From: Amphirosellinia nigrospora
Taxonomy: Eukaryota; Ascomycota; Sordariomycetes; Xylariales; Xylariaceae
Assembly (NCBI GenBank): GCA_004123355.1
Contig: SCHM01000001.1
Location: 5,262,001 to 5,326,000, forward strand
Length of the DNA: 64,000 nucleotides
Direction: 5' to 3'
Part shown: positions 39,636-51,265 of the stretch, piece after piece
How positions within the stretch are numbered: the first letter of the stretch is position 1
Layout: each line of letters begins with the position of its first letter
Notes under the pieces: model-generated
Seen by the model: only the letters and a program-made list of their open reading frames with translations
Told to the model about the DNA's origin: nothing
Databases searched by the model: none
Made by a program: the position numbers and the translations under genes

Positions 39636-41844
39636 TATGCAGATTTCCTGCAGTTGGCTGCAACAGCCCACCGGTAATGTTCGTGGTTTTCGACCCAAAT
39701 GTGGCACTGGATATCAAGAAAAGCCAACTTGTACGAGCGGGGTTGAGATCTGCGAGGTCAATCGAGCGTAATAAGGAACCTCGATGATAGCGGGCAAAAC
39801 AACAATGACAAGTCAAAGATAAAGGCCAGATAGGGAAAGTGACAAGACAGCGGCACAGAGAAGGGTGATGTAGAAAGTGTGGTGGTAATGATGCAGGTTT
39901 TGTTGGGTCCGACTCTACTCGCGCTCGAAGATGCCACCAGCAGCGGCTCTCTAGGTGCTGTGCCGTAAGCGAGTAATAGGTAGTGGCAAGACGATGAAGG
40001 TACGGACCCTTGGCACCGGCTCTATCGCAACTTTCGGCAGTCTAGGTCCAATGTCGGATCTGTAATGGCAGGGGGCTGGGTAAGGGCTCGATGGCGATGG
40101 CTTCAATTCCGCGTACAGACTTGGGCTGAGCCATCATATGATTGGCCAACTTATGGCAATGCCCGTATTATGGGACACGCACTAAGTTATACGGAAGGCA
40201 CAGCTCCCGTAGCTTCATCGCTCCACCACGCAAATATAGACCTAGGGTTCCATTATAGGTTAGACTTTCATCAAATTAGCTGAAAGATGAGGTTATAGGC
40301 ACCGAGGCCCTGGCCACACCTTACCCAAGGATGTTACGGAAAGTGGCGTTGTTCCTCCCAGATTATCCGAACATCATCCGCCTGAGTACTTCCAACCGCA
40401 ATGTTATTCATTAACATCATATTTAAATGTAGCGCTTCCAGCTAAGTCTTATTTCAGCTGCCTAACGAGTAGATGCTCAGCATTTTCCGTCCTTGTACAC
40501 AGGTCTGCGTACCTTTAGCTCGTACAAAGCATTACGGAGTCAGTGGTCCGGTTCCTATTAATGACGGCTATGCCGTTCATGGTAGGTGTAGGACGATGCC
40601 ACGTGTGTGTGATTCAATAATTAGAGCGTGGTATTATCACTGTGAGATCAGGAATGGGAGGTTCACTTCTCTTAACTTCTTATGATCTGCTCTATTTTCG
40701 GCATGGTGAAAGCTATTTCAACATCTTGGATGTCCCTGTCTACCGCAACGACGGTGGTGCCAACATATGATAAGCTAGAGGAGATAAATACTAACGGCGC
40801 TTCCCTTCTGCTTATCTTCTCGGAATGGCTCCTCTGTTATAACTATGAGATTAACAGGATTGCGGCAAATTCCTAGCCTCGTGGTTAGTTCAGCAGTGTT
40901 CCTATCGTAACCAGATGGATCGTATAACGAAGGATCCTTTTATTTTATTCTTTGCTAAGTTTTTTAACATGGTTAAACAAGTAAACTTGATTTCTGTTCG
41001 AACTAATGCTTTCACTAGATATTGGATGTGGGCTTGAGACTGGACCATAAAAGAAGTATGAAGTGTATACTGCCCTACAATTATATGAATCGGTGACAAT
41101 GGAAAATATTCCATTCCGGAAGCCAAGTTCTTGTACTGAGAAGACAATTAATAATCTAGCAAATTAAGCTTAATACCTAAGGTATCGATGTTATAGCATG
41201 GCGCATATCAAGAACAGAATGAAACGTCCGTGTATGAATATACGATCCTAATCAAGGGCAGCCTAGCAGCCCAGAGGAACACCAGTAGTACCGGAGACAA
41301 TACCGAATAAGTAATGATTCCGCCGCCCTGCGTTGAATGGACCTCGTTACATGAATACTACCGACTGTAAAATGAGCTCGCTTTTTTCTCTCTTCTTATT
41401 GTCGCACGCTTCATGCTCCCTCAACATACGCGAGTCTCGAGTAAGTTCCTTCGTTGATCGAGTGCACTTCATAACACATTGCAGTCCCTATTACCAGTTC
41501 TCGAAGCCGTACTCAAAACCGGAGGGACAGGTCCCTAGGAAGCAGAATTCCGTATAAATCTATAAATATGCCCCATAGCTTCTAGAAGCGGAAGTAAAAT
41601 TGGAATCGGCGGGCTTTAGGGCATAGGCGAATCTTTACCTTGAAACTACCCAGTCTTCACTTGCTAACTTAATCTCTGGCCGAATCCCGTTCTAGAGCAT
41701 AGCGTTCTAGAGCATAGAGTAATAAGAGAGATATGCATCACGAGTTAATGTTTCTAGAGCTTATAACATGTAGCTGGACGTTAGATTCAACAATTCCCAG
41801 ACCCAGCAACGGTAGCCTAGACAAAACATTAGAAAAAAATATAT
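39636..41844. other. Intergenic region
   Basis: About 2.2 kb with no supportable protein gene. A direct repeat of GTTCTAGAGCATAG occurs at 41690-41716, beyond the 3' end of the tRNA gene. The short open frames lack family features. Confidence 0.5.
41833..41839 (-). terminator. RNA polymerase III terminator of tRNA-Leu
   Basis: A run of seven T on the minus strand begins five bases past the tRNA discriminator base, as expected of a Pol III stop signal. Confidence 0.85.
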
Positions 41845-41941
41845 TGACAAGAGTGGGACTTGAACCCACGCGGATTGCTCCATGAGGAAACATGTTAAGG
41901 TAACCTTAACCTCACGCCATAACCAACTCGGCCATCTTGCC
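41845..41941 (-). tRNA. tRNA-Leu(AAG) with a 15-nt intron
   Basis: The minus strand folds into a complete class II tRNA: acceptor GGCAAGA/TCTTGTC with discriminator A, D stem GCC/GGC with GG in the loop, anticodon stem TGAGG/CCTCA, a variable arm (GGA/TCC), and T arm GTGGG-TTCAAGT-CCCAC. The anticodon AAG lies at 41907-41905. A 15-nt intron (41903-41889) sits one base 3' of the anticodon, the canonical position; its ACCTTAA pairs with the anticodon loop TTAAGGT, the usual pre-tRNA helix read by the splicing endonuclease. The long variable arm and the anticodon both indicate leucine (codon CUU). A T7 terminator follows. Confidence 0.95.
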
Positions 41942-42325
41942 ATAGTAACTCTGTAAGGCATTGTAAATAATGGAGACTATATTGGAGACAATAAAATGAT
42001 ATGTCATTCAATATTGTGTCTCTTAGTAATTCCAGGCAAATATCGACCCCGGACCAACGCCACCAGATTATGGGCACCATATTTACTAAACTTTGGGGTG
42101 GCCTGCGATACCTAACCTTATCATACTGGATATATATCTACACTCTCTTCTCTAGATGTATAGTCGTTTGGGTTTCTTATGCCCGTCCACACCGCCCTAG
42201 AATCGTCCGGAATTGTTCTTCCAAGTTATCAAACGCCACGAAAAAGCTTCGTGTCTGATAAGCTGTATACCCGCGTACAAAATACTTTAGCCCACAAAGC
42301 TCCGCCGGGGCTAATACATCTCATC
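41942..42325. other. Spacer between tRNA-Leu and sen15
   Basis: Divergent spacing: the tRNA is transcribed leftward and sen15 rightward, so this holds the sen15 promoter or an unseen 5' exon and the tRNA upstream flank. No other feature seen. Confidence 0.5.
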
Positions 42326-42759
42326 ATGGCAGAGACAACCCACGGACGGCAGCTGGCTGACACGGTCCTTGATAATCTCAAATACCAGCATGATTGGACT
42401 GAACTCCAGCTATTGACGCACTCCCCATCCAATTCAGAGCCTCTCATACGGCCGATGGTCTCTGGCCTGCCCCCCGCCGGTTGTACGTGCACCCGGACGA
42501 CCAGATTGCCATGGTGAAGTCTAATACAGTTCCGAACGGGACGACCTTCGACCCTCCTGAGATTGAATGGGTTCTACCAACTCGTATCTCCGAGAAGTGG
42601 ACTCTCAAGGCGTTTGCGACTGTTTTTGACTCATTACCCATGCAGGCATCGGTTCACCCGGAGCGCCCCAAACGGATTGTTTTGGCTACGATACATGATG
42701 ATTCTACTATTGTTTATTATGTACTACACGATGGAATCGTCAAACCGCGACAGAACTAA
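42326..42759 (+). CDS. sen15: tRNA-splicing endonuclease subunit Sen15
   Basis: Structural subunit of the heterotetrameric Sen2-Sen34-Sen54-Sen15 endonuclease that excises introns from pre-tRNA. About 145 residues. Family signatures: LADTVLDNLKYQHDW, MVSGLPP-RRLYVHPDDQI, EWVLPTRISEKWTLKAFATV, PKRIVLATIHDDSTIVYYVL and the C-terminal HDGIVKPRQN. The frame breaks at the C run 42470-42475; one more C turns LPPAGC into LPPRRLYVHP, the expected sequence. The ATG at 42326 is the first in the family-like part; about 48 in-frame codons upstream lack family resemblance, so the true start could still be upstream. It converges on the alcohol dehydrogenase gene with 47 bases between stop codons. Confidence 0.9.
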
Positions 42760-42806
42760 GCCCCCATCAACGGCAGCGTCTCTGGCTTTGGCAATTAAGT
42801 GCTGCT

Positions 42807-44319
42807 TTAAGGCCTAAAAATAACCTTTTGCACCTGCATTTTGTCGAACATGTCGTATCCCACAACCGCTTCTGACAGCGGCATGATATGTTCAAACATG
42901 AAGCTTCAAGACATTAGCAACAAAGGGTCTCGAAGTGCACGGCACCGGAAGGAGCTGGCCTACTCAAACATATGCTGGTTCTTAGCAAGCACTTTGAGTG
43001 CATCGGGAAACACTGATCGAACTGGGCACCTGCCCATCTGGATACGAACATTTTTGCTGCGCTGCGGTTAGTGTTGACCCATATTCACCGGGTTAGGCTT
43101 GAACATACTCGTATCCATCAGTGGCAGTAAATGGCATCTGAGCGGAAGTCAGTAGATGTCCTGGGCAATGTGGTGTGGTAGCGTCTCTCACATCAGAGTT
43201 GTGAACACCAATGCTGCTGATGAATCCAAATGGCCTTACAACCTCATAGGCAGTTCTCAGCGCTGGTTTTAAACCCACTACCTCAATCACGACATCGGCA
43301 CCACGTCCTTCAGTTACCTCCCTAATCCGACTAATCATGCCTTCGGGATCTGTCTTGAAATTCAAGGGCTGAGCACCTAAACTCCGAGCAATCTCAAGTC
43401 GGCTGTCTACACTGTCGATGGCGAACAGATGTTTGGGCTTGTATTCAAGTGCTGAAATCAGTGCGCATAATCCTACTGGCCCACATCCAACCACAACTGC
43501 TGTCACCTGAGTAGGATCTTGTATCCCGAGGCCGTTAAAAGCATTTCGTGCTCCGAAAAAGCCAGTAGGGAAGATGTCAGCCATTAAGATTAAGGCCTTA
43601 TCGTCAATCTCCGAAGGAGCTTTTACTACAGTGCCATCTGCGAATGGGACTCGTATAAAATCTGCCTGCGCTCCGTCTAAACGCTCCGAGCCGAAGAGAA
43701 GGCTACTAACACAACGGGATGAGTACCCATTTTTGCAGTAAAAGCATTTCATACTGCGAAAGTTAGCACTGGTAATCGACACCGCCGTACGTGTACTGGG
43801 TGGACAATATCATACCAAGATACTGTAAACGGCGCAACAACCTTGTCGCCTATCTTGACTGTCTCAACATTTTTGCCAGCCGCAACAACCGTACCAGTGA
43901 ACTCGTGGCCCATTATGAAACCCGCCTTAGCGGGCTCATGACCTCGGAACACGTGCAGCTCTCTAGACGCTAGTCAAATGATCTCTTCATACCAACACAA
44001 CTACCTCGATAGAGATCGCGGAGTGCAAGAAGGGAGAACGTACGATCCGCAGAGCCCTGCTGCAAGAACCTTAACGATGATATCGTCATCCGCTTGAACT
44101 ACATTTACGTCAGCGTGGCATAGGTTCACGAAATACCAAACAAGGGAGGCATCGTGGGACGGGATGACTAGTTGGAAGGCAAGGCATTGGAAAGGGCATC
44201 GGACGAGGTAGCAGACAGATAGTTCGCTTACTCTTGGGCACCGGTCTTTGCTGCAGTGAGACCTTGTAAGGCCCGCCAAAGACGACCGCATTCATTGTCC
44301 CGATATCTGGCAGCTCCAT
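42807..44319 (-). CDS. Zinc-dependent alcohol dehydrogenase, medium-chain family
   Basis: NAD(P)-dependent oxidoreductase of the MDR superfamily; the alcohol or polyol substrate is not predictable. Seven exons: 44319-44232, 44098-44044, 43962-43816, 43753-43192, 43137-43109, 43056-42970, 42903-42807. All six introns (52-133 nt) splice in frame, giving 354 residues with no frame break. Catalytic zinc site: C46 (GLCGSELH) and H67/E68 (GHEFTG). Structural zinc: C97, C100, C103 and C111 (SCMKCFYCKNGYSSRC). Rossmann glycine motif GCGPVG at 186-191. The C-terminus reads NVRIQMGRCPVRSVFPDAL, then MPLSEAVVGYDMFDKMQVQK. The usual MDR length and all key residues are present, so it should be active. Several exons are very short (29 nt), which is why an ORF scan misses the last third. 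It could be a sorbitol, threonine or formaldehyde dehydrogenase-like paralog. Confidence 0.93.
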
Positions 44320-47300
44320 ATTGGCTCCTAAGCAGAAGTTGCAGTTCCAATTCTTATTTCAGTCTAACGCTGTCTGGGTTGTGTGTGTCTAATAGGGAGT
44401 GACCCGACGTAGCCGTTAAACCCCTCTGTTGATATGCAACGATGAACACGAAATGTTTCTGCGTCTAATCTTTTGCCTTATTGGTTATGTAATTAAGTAG
44501 ATCTCGCCTCAGAAAGCAGATGGTCGTAATTGTGACCTGAGCTGCATACATGCGGTAGTTCAATATCAGGTGAGTCGAAAATGGGGCATGAAGAAGCGAT
44601 GTCGGCTTTTTCCCCCTTGTGCAACACACTTGGTCCGCCAACCGATGCACGCAGCCTTAGCGAGTACATTAGTAGCATCGCCAGATACAACAGAAGGAAC
44701 AATTTTGGACCTCATTGGGGCACACAATATTTGGATGCGGGGAGGGTCAAAATCGTGGTTTGACCCAACTAAAGACCCTAACTTTTGGTGGGGCATCAAG
44801 TGTACTGGTAACAAATTACCAGCGAAGATGAAATATGCCTGTTCCTTATTCACAACATACCACATCACTCGGTTATCATTTGGAGGAGTAAGCCAATGTA
44901 TGAATGGAGTTGACGGGGTCCTAGCAATTCTGAGATGTGGCCGATTATTGTTTGCAGGGCGAGCCGTTGATGAGAGGATGTATGGATTCCGAGTATAAGA
45001 CTAGGATGTACGGATGAAGCGCGGGCATACAATAGGCTGTCTCTAGGCGGGGTCCAATAGCTGATGAATGCTCGCTCGAATATTCGGATCCTGGCGCGTC
45101 TAACAATGCAAAAAGCTGCCGCATAACACCATACATGGTTGCAGGGAACTCACGATCATCACCAATGATCTCAGGTTGATTCGTCCTTGCTCTGGCGGTG
45201 TGCCGAAGAGCTGGAATGCATGCCTTTCTGTTCCCCTGTCCTAAAAGAACATCAATAGTTTACGAAATCCCTCCTTAGTTCGTTCTATCAGCAATAGTTA
45301 TACTATGTAATGTAATTGTCTGCTTGTTAGGCCCCAAGGTGCACGACTCAATGACGGCTAGGTTAGTTAGTATGTAGAGCGTGAGCCCCACAAAGAAAAG
45401 ACGGTGTAGAGCCACCTACATACTTATATGTAGTAGGCAAGGGCAAGGTGCGGTGAGAAGGTAACCATACCTATACAACCCCAACAGCTCGGAAGCGAGA
45501 GGCGTCATCGAATTCAGAATCATCTTAGCTCTAGGGATTGTTTTTGCATATATCTCGTACACCACATCACAGTAAAAGAGCGGACCCTTTGAGGTATGGG
45601 GTCGTATTACCTCATGTAGGTACCTAGGATACCGACAGCGTACAACATAAGTACCTTTCAATCGCAGAGTGGGGCTGCCAAGGTATCTCTTTTCAACTCT
45701 TTTGTTGTCGACTTAGAACAGACCCGTCGTGCGCATGCATTTTGATTTCTTCGGGATGTGCCCGGTGAAATGCAGCGTACCGTGTTGCTTGATTGGTTGC
45801 CTGGTAGGTGATGCATGCTTGGGTACCGTAACACAGGCGGAAAGTACATAAAGACTTAGAAAAGCCATCGAGTGCCAACAAGATGCGGCTCAGAGGGCGG
45901 CTCAACGGCCCCCAGCCGACTGACCGACATAGGTACCTCATTGACGGAAGCGGCTGAAAGGGACTTCAACATGACAACGACCAACCGTGCGATTTCTAGG
46001 CCACTTAACTCCCACTTGCAATAAATTCGTGGCATGACAATCCGATCTTACTCGGGTATGACTACCCGCCCGTGGCTGTCTGAGAAGTCGTTATGATGGA
46101 TGATCCGACTCAGTCGATTGGGGCAAGGGGTATTGGGGTATTGAAAGTACGCACCACCTTGCAGCATGTACGCTAAGCCTCCACGTTGACGAATAGATAC
46201 CATGGATCGCGGCCGCGGACATTCGGAACAAGGGCAGAAGATGGCCCTTCACAGTTCTTCGCTGCCATGTCCAATGATCTATCTCCCTTGGTATGCTTGA
46301 GAGCGCTGCTCAGGCTACATGGCATACGATGGACTGGACTCAAGATTGAAGGAAGTGAGCCATCACCAGAGAAGATTGCCTAGCCACATACGCAAAATCG
46401 CAGACCAGATTTTGCGTAATGGGCTGGCATTTATCATTTCGCGCACGTAGGACGACTGAGGGATGGGATGGGTAGTATCGAGCATAAGTATCTCCTGTCA
46501 GATTGGGCAGGCTTGGAGGACTGGATCTGGAGTCGAGTTGAGCTTGGGAGCATGCAGGGATGTTCGGTCCATTGGAGGCGGCTGAAGAGCTTCAAAGTGT
46601 CGCTGCATATGGGGAAATGGTCCCTGCGGCCTGCAATCCCCATTGCTCGAGTGTCTTATGGTGCTAGTGAGGCGGAGTAAAGCAGCTGTCGATCGCATTG
46701 ATATCCAATGAGCGCCTACAGCTGCTTGGTTGGCCCATATTTTACCCCCCATTGTAGCCTTTTGATTGGTCATAGGGATCCGCCTAGCCTGAGCCCACAC
46801 TAATAAGGTACCATCCTCATGCCGTCGTCGCCGCAACTTCCGCCTCCATATCGAACTCACCAGCAATCAATTTCAGGTACAGCGAAACTGGCAGCAACCC
46901 CCTCCTCCATACCCCCAGCAGCCGGTCTCTTCTTTTCGCTCGCCCAAGGAGGTTGGCTTTAGAGAATCCTCCGTGTCCATCACCTTGTCTCTGTAGTATG
47001 TCATATTTCTTTTCTCCTCATACATTGATCTTAAAGTTTTCCAACAACATAGGGCGGACCACATCGGCGCCTCACTTTCATGACACCGGTATGCTTGTAG
47101 GGAAACATATACCTGTGAGCGAGCCCCGGGTCCTGCCCGGGCACGGCCGTCAGCAGCCGATAACATTGAAGATCTCGATAGGAGCTTATGTGCGGAATGG
47201 TATGGATAACATCATCTACAACCCATGTAGACATATGCGTCCTTGCTTACCTATCTAGTAAGGTCGAACCAGAAGTGCGTCTCTAAACAAGGTCTGCTGA

Positions 47301-48880
47301 CAACAGGGCACGTGTTAAAGAGCTCTCTTGTCGAGCATTTTCCCTCTTACGTCCCCATTTGGCTATCTTTAACAGCTTGAGGCCTCCGTTTCCCCACTGT
47401 ACTAGGCAATGCTACTCATCTTCCCATCATGGGTATGTGTAAGTACTGTAATGGGAAACCCCCACCGAACTTCCAAGCAGAAGACGACGTTGGGCGCCAT
47501 ATCAATCTGGCAATTGATTAATCATCCCAGTGGTCTGTCTCGTGGGGCGCTGCTACGCTTTGAAACCTCAGTCATGACTGGAAACTCGAACCAGCATCGA
47601 CGAGAATACATACCACGTCAATTACCGGATTGCAGGCGAGGTATGATAACCTGTAAGCGGTGCCCCTTGTCGATGCCATGGTGTGCGGTTCACGGTTAGT
47701 GCGAAATGCGGCTGCATTGAGGAGGTACCCGACGAGTACTTACATGCAGGTCAGACATCAAAGACGGAGGTCAGTCATCAGCGCATTTTATGTGATTTCT
47801 TCTTAGTATAGTGATGCAGCCCCACCTTGCATCCAATAACACATATTTATATGTATGAGAGGCAAAGTACCACCTCAGACATCAACGCCATCCCGCGCTG
47901 GGAAGTTGGTACTGGGGAATGACATCTCAATGTCAGCCCTTCCTGGGATTTTAGGTTGATTGCAATTATGACCGCAAGAAAAGAATACCAAATTCCAACA
48001 CTGACCTAGAAAACCATTGCGAATTGGGTATATACAGAGCGCCCCCGTCACACAATTTAAATCACGACCACGGATTAGCAGTCTCTATGGTTTCTGCGGA
48101 AGGCTGATGAAGATGTTACGACTCGACCCTACAACCATCAATGTATATCTAGTGGTAGCAGTATGTCCCTGGTCGTAAAGCGAACGCTCCCAATCTTGCA
48201 CAAGTGGCCTAGTCGACATAATACGTGACCATACGCTAGTTGTTGGTCCAGCTGAGGAATGGGTGATATAAGACAACAACGTAACAGTCACTCCGATGCC
48301 TCGCAGCTCTATTTGCCTTGCCACAGATGCTGTTGCCTTCTCCTCAGGACTCCGTGTTATTTTATACATTGACAACTGTAAATAATTTGACTGCGCTGAC
48401 CGCCTCACCTCGCCCGCCCCGCACATCAATCACATATCGTTTTATCATAAGCGTCGTAGCTGTTCTCGTTCATCTTGTGTGAAAAGCGATATTGCACCGT
48501 TGTCTGAAGCTGCATAGCATCACACCCCGGCTTTGCCAGGAACCTGTTTGGACTCGTCCGAATACTGTTCGTGTGGAAGTTGTTAACCCTGGCTACCTGT
48601 GTTTATTCGGAACCAGTTCCGAATTATCAACAAACCTCACGAAAAAGTCTTCATCATACACGCATGAGGAACGAAGGCTGTTACCGAACCTAATATCACT
48701 CAACAGCTCGCAAAATAGGCACTCCGGTTCACATATTATATTGTTACCACTTGGCTCGGACTAATCCACTCCTGCAACGACTCTGTGGACTGGACAGCGA
48801 GGCAAAAGAAACCCAAACCTCTCATATACTTGTCCTAGCGAATTTCTCAGTTGGAGTCGATTTGACCAGTCTATATGGTA

Positions 48881-48901
48881 TCTTGTCTTGTCTTGTCTTG
48901 T
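48881..48901. repeat. (TCTTG)n microsatellite
   Basis: Four tandem TCTTG units. Low-complexity intergenic sequence. Confidence 0.85.
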
Positions 48902-49903
48902 CCCGCTGGCCAAACGTCAGCCGCAAGCTACCTGCCTACCTAGCTGGGCACCTATCCTATTGCGACCTACCTAGTGCAGGAAGGAATTGGGCCAGCCTCC
49001 CCGGAATTTATTTCAGTTACCACCTCAGCCAGCCATCATTTTACGTGCTGGGTTTGCCTAACACAAGTAAGTGCTTACACATGTCATTCATTCTACCTTT
49101 CCATTTTAACAAACCGTATAGGCACTCCCAGCATTAGGAGTATTGCGAACGGGGACGTCAAATCGCTTGCCAAAATAGTCATCCACCTGAGGTATATGCC
49201 TGGGTAGCCGCTCTTGAAGTTGTTGAGTGATGCATGTGTAATGCTGGATCCCTTCTGGTTACATACATTATTCGCAGCTTTGCCACAGGGTTCGGTTGCC
49301 GCCGCACATCGCCCGCTGGCTCTCAAGCGAACTGAGCACTCGGCATGGTCTTCCCGTTGACTAGCGAAACCACGCCGTCGGAGCAGATAATCACTCATAA
49401 TCTCCAAGAAGAGGCTCAGCTGCTTTGATTGGACCCAGACACCTACACTCTTATAATCTTAGCTGGTACCTATCCGCTCCTGCTCCTACTCCTGCCAGTA
49501 CGCCGTAATCAGCGCGGACAAAGCCTCATGGATTCGGATATATGAATTGTCTGTGATTGCTTGTCCGACTCTTATCCTGGACCTGGCGAAACCAAACGGC
49601 ACGGCAAAACAGACGTCTTATAACCAAAACCTGCTTAGGAAACTCGTCACCGACTACCGAGCCCTGTGTTCATCTGTCGATCATAGCAATTCGATAGGCT
49701 AGGGAAGTTGGCCGCTACCTGGCTGCCCTGGCTACAATTGGGTACTTCCGGGGTACCTGAGTCGATCTCACGAGAATCCTTGCGCAGGCTGTATTTGCTC
49801 TATGTGTACGGTCACATCTGTGCAGTAGTACTTCAAGTACTGTACCTGCCTACAGTAGCTACTTAGACCTAACCAACCTACTAATCCCTAACCCCAATCG
49901 CAA

Positions 49904-49934
49904 TCCCTAATCCCTAATCCCTAATCCCTAATCC
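49904..49934. repeat. Telomere-like heptamer array (TCCCTAA)4
   Basis: Four perfect TCCCTAA units plus a partial TCC, with degenerate CCCTAA units just upstream (49884-49892). It resembles the fungal telomere repeat CCCTAA with one extra base per unit. It lies about 1.3 kb upstream of the C2H2 gene, inside the chromosome arm. Confidence 0.85.
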
Positions 49935-49980
49935 GCTACTGTCCTACCTAAGTACCTAGTTCTGACGCACCCGCACTCGC

Positions 49981-51265
49981 TCACTCATTGGCGTGCATCT
50001 GGCAATTTGTCTGATCCCGTCTCCTGCCCGTCCACAGGCCCGTCCACAGGCCCCCAGTCGGCCCCAGCATCAAGTTGTTTCTCCCTTGGCCCCTCCATCC
50101 TGTGCCACCCCTGGTCCCATCCCCACCAATCCAGGTCACCCACGGCCGTCTGCTGCGACGACGTCCACTAACCCGCCCAGCCAGTCCCACCAAAATAGAA
50201 TAGCGCACGCGAGAAGAGCCTCCGCGAAACCACGTCTCTTTCCCCGCTCTAATAGATTATCGGACGCTAAACCTTGCTACTTGGGCCTGCAGCTTTAGCA
50301 GCGGCTCCAGCCATCCTGCCTATCCATCGTTCTTATTATTATCGTTCTTCTCATTCTTCTTATTCTTCCAGCACTTATTCCAACCCGGCTTGTCAGGTCC
50401 GGGGAGAAGCTGGGAGGGAGAATCGGGTTAATATACCGCCCTCATCGGCGACTGCTACCCTGACACATCCTCGGTTCACTACTGTATTAGTCCCCCCCAG
50501 CTCGTGACCCAGCGACTGGGTCTCACGTCGAGACAGGCAATTCTGCATCAAGACGTTGCAACCGATTTCCTGCCTTGCCTAATAGGTTTCAACGTGTACG
50601 CATAGCTAGCTATAGTAGTCTGCTACCCCGTACCTAACCTATCCCACCGTGGTCCCCTGATCCTGATCCCCACGTTTCCCTGTCTCCGTATCTCTCCAGG
50701 TACCTCCACTGCCACTTATCTACTACTTTCATCACCACCGCAGCAGTCGGTTCCCATTAATTACCCCTCCAAGGCGACCTGAGGTTTCCTTCCTCTTCCA
50801 GTTCAGTTCCATCCTGACGTTTATTTTAAGCTCTCGGATCCCTACACACAACAAGCTTACTCACCTACAAATACACCGTGGGCCATCATCTGTTTCCCCT
50901 GGATCTTCTGGATTGCCTGGTGCTTCTTGGTGGCCTTACCTATAGTGAAAGGGCGAAGACTTCATTTTCTACGTCCACATTTTTCGGGATTACGACTGTC
51001 TGGGTCTATTGCCGCTTATAGAAACTTCAAGCGTGGGTGCCGCATTATCTCGTTCTTTTTTCGCCAACCGTTCGAATATAGGCCCCCGAAGGGAACGGGG
51101 AAAGGCTTCCACGTCGACGCCGGCTGTGTGAATAGAGTGCTGTTGAGGTACTCGGAACTTGACCGCCATACTTGCTGTAGCCGGCGCCATTCCCCGGCTA
51201 CTCAAGGATCGTTCGCCATCCTTATCATGTACTGAGGCGACCAATGCGTGAGTAACGGCCGGTTT
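49981..51265. promoter_or_regulatory. Long pyrimidine-rich upstream region of the C2H2 gene
   Basis: CT- and CC-rich DNA, with a 12-bp duplication GCCCGTCCACAG (50027-50050), CTT/ATT-rich runs (50325-50370) and a C7 run near 50490. It probably holds the promoter and a long 5' leader. No coding region with family features; the frame at 50927-51235 is not conserved-looking. Confidence 0.5.

Larger units (their letters stand above)
44320..49980. other. Gene-free region
   Basis: About 5.7 kb where I can support no gene. Frames up to about 140 codons occur (44570-44998, 46498-46866) but start at non-ATG codons or lack any family pattern. TACCTAGGTA-type motifs recur (45618-45632, 45930-45940, 48928-48975, 49945-49960). 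A TCTTG microsatellite lies at 48881-48901 and a TCCCTAA array at 49904-49934. Confidence 0.45.

Noticed and set aside
44570-44998. 142-codon plus-strand frame upstream of the alcohol dehydrogenase gene
   Set aside because: It starts at GTG, lacks family features and has no supporting splice pattern.
46498-47258. Overlapping frames on both strands (46498-46866, 46873-47166, 46953-47258)
   Set aside because: None resembles a known protein; frames overlap each other on opposite strands, as random sequence does.
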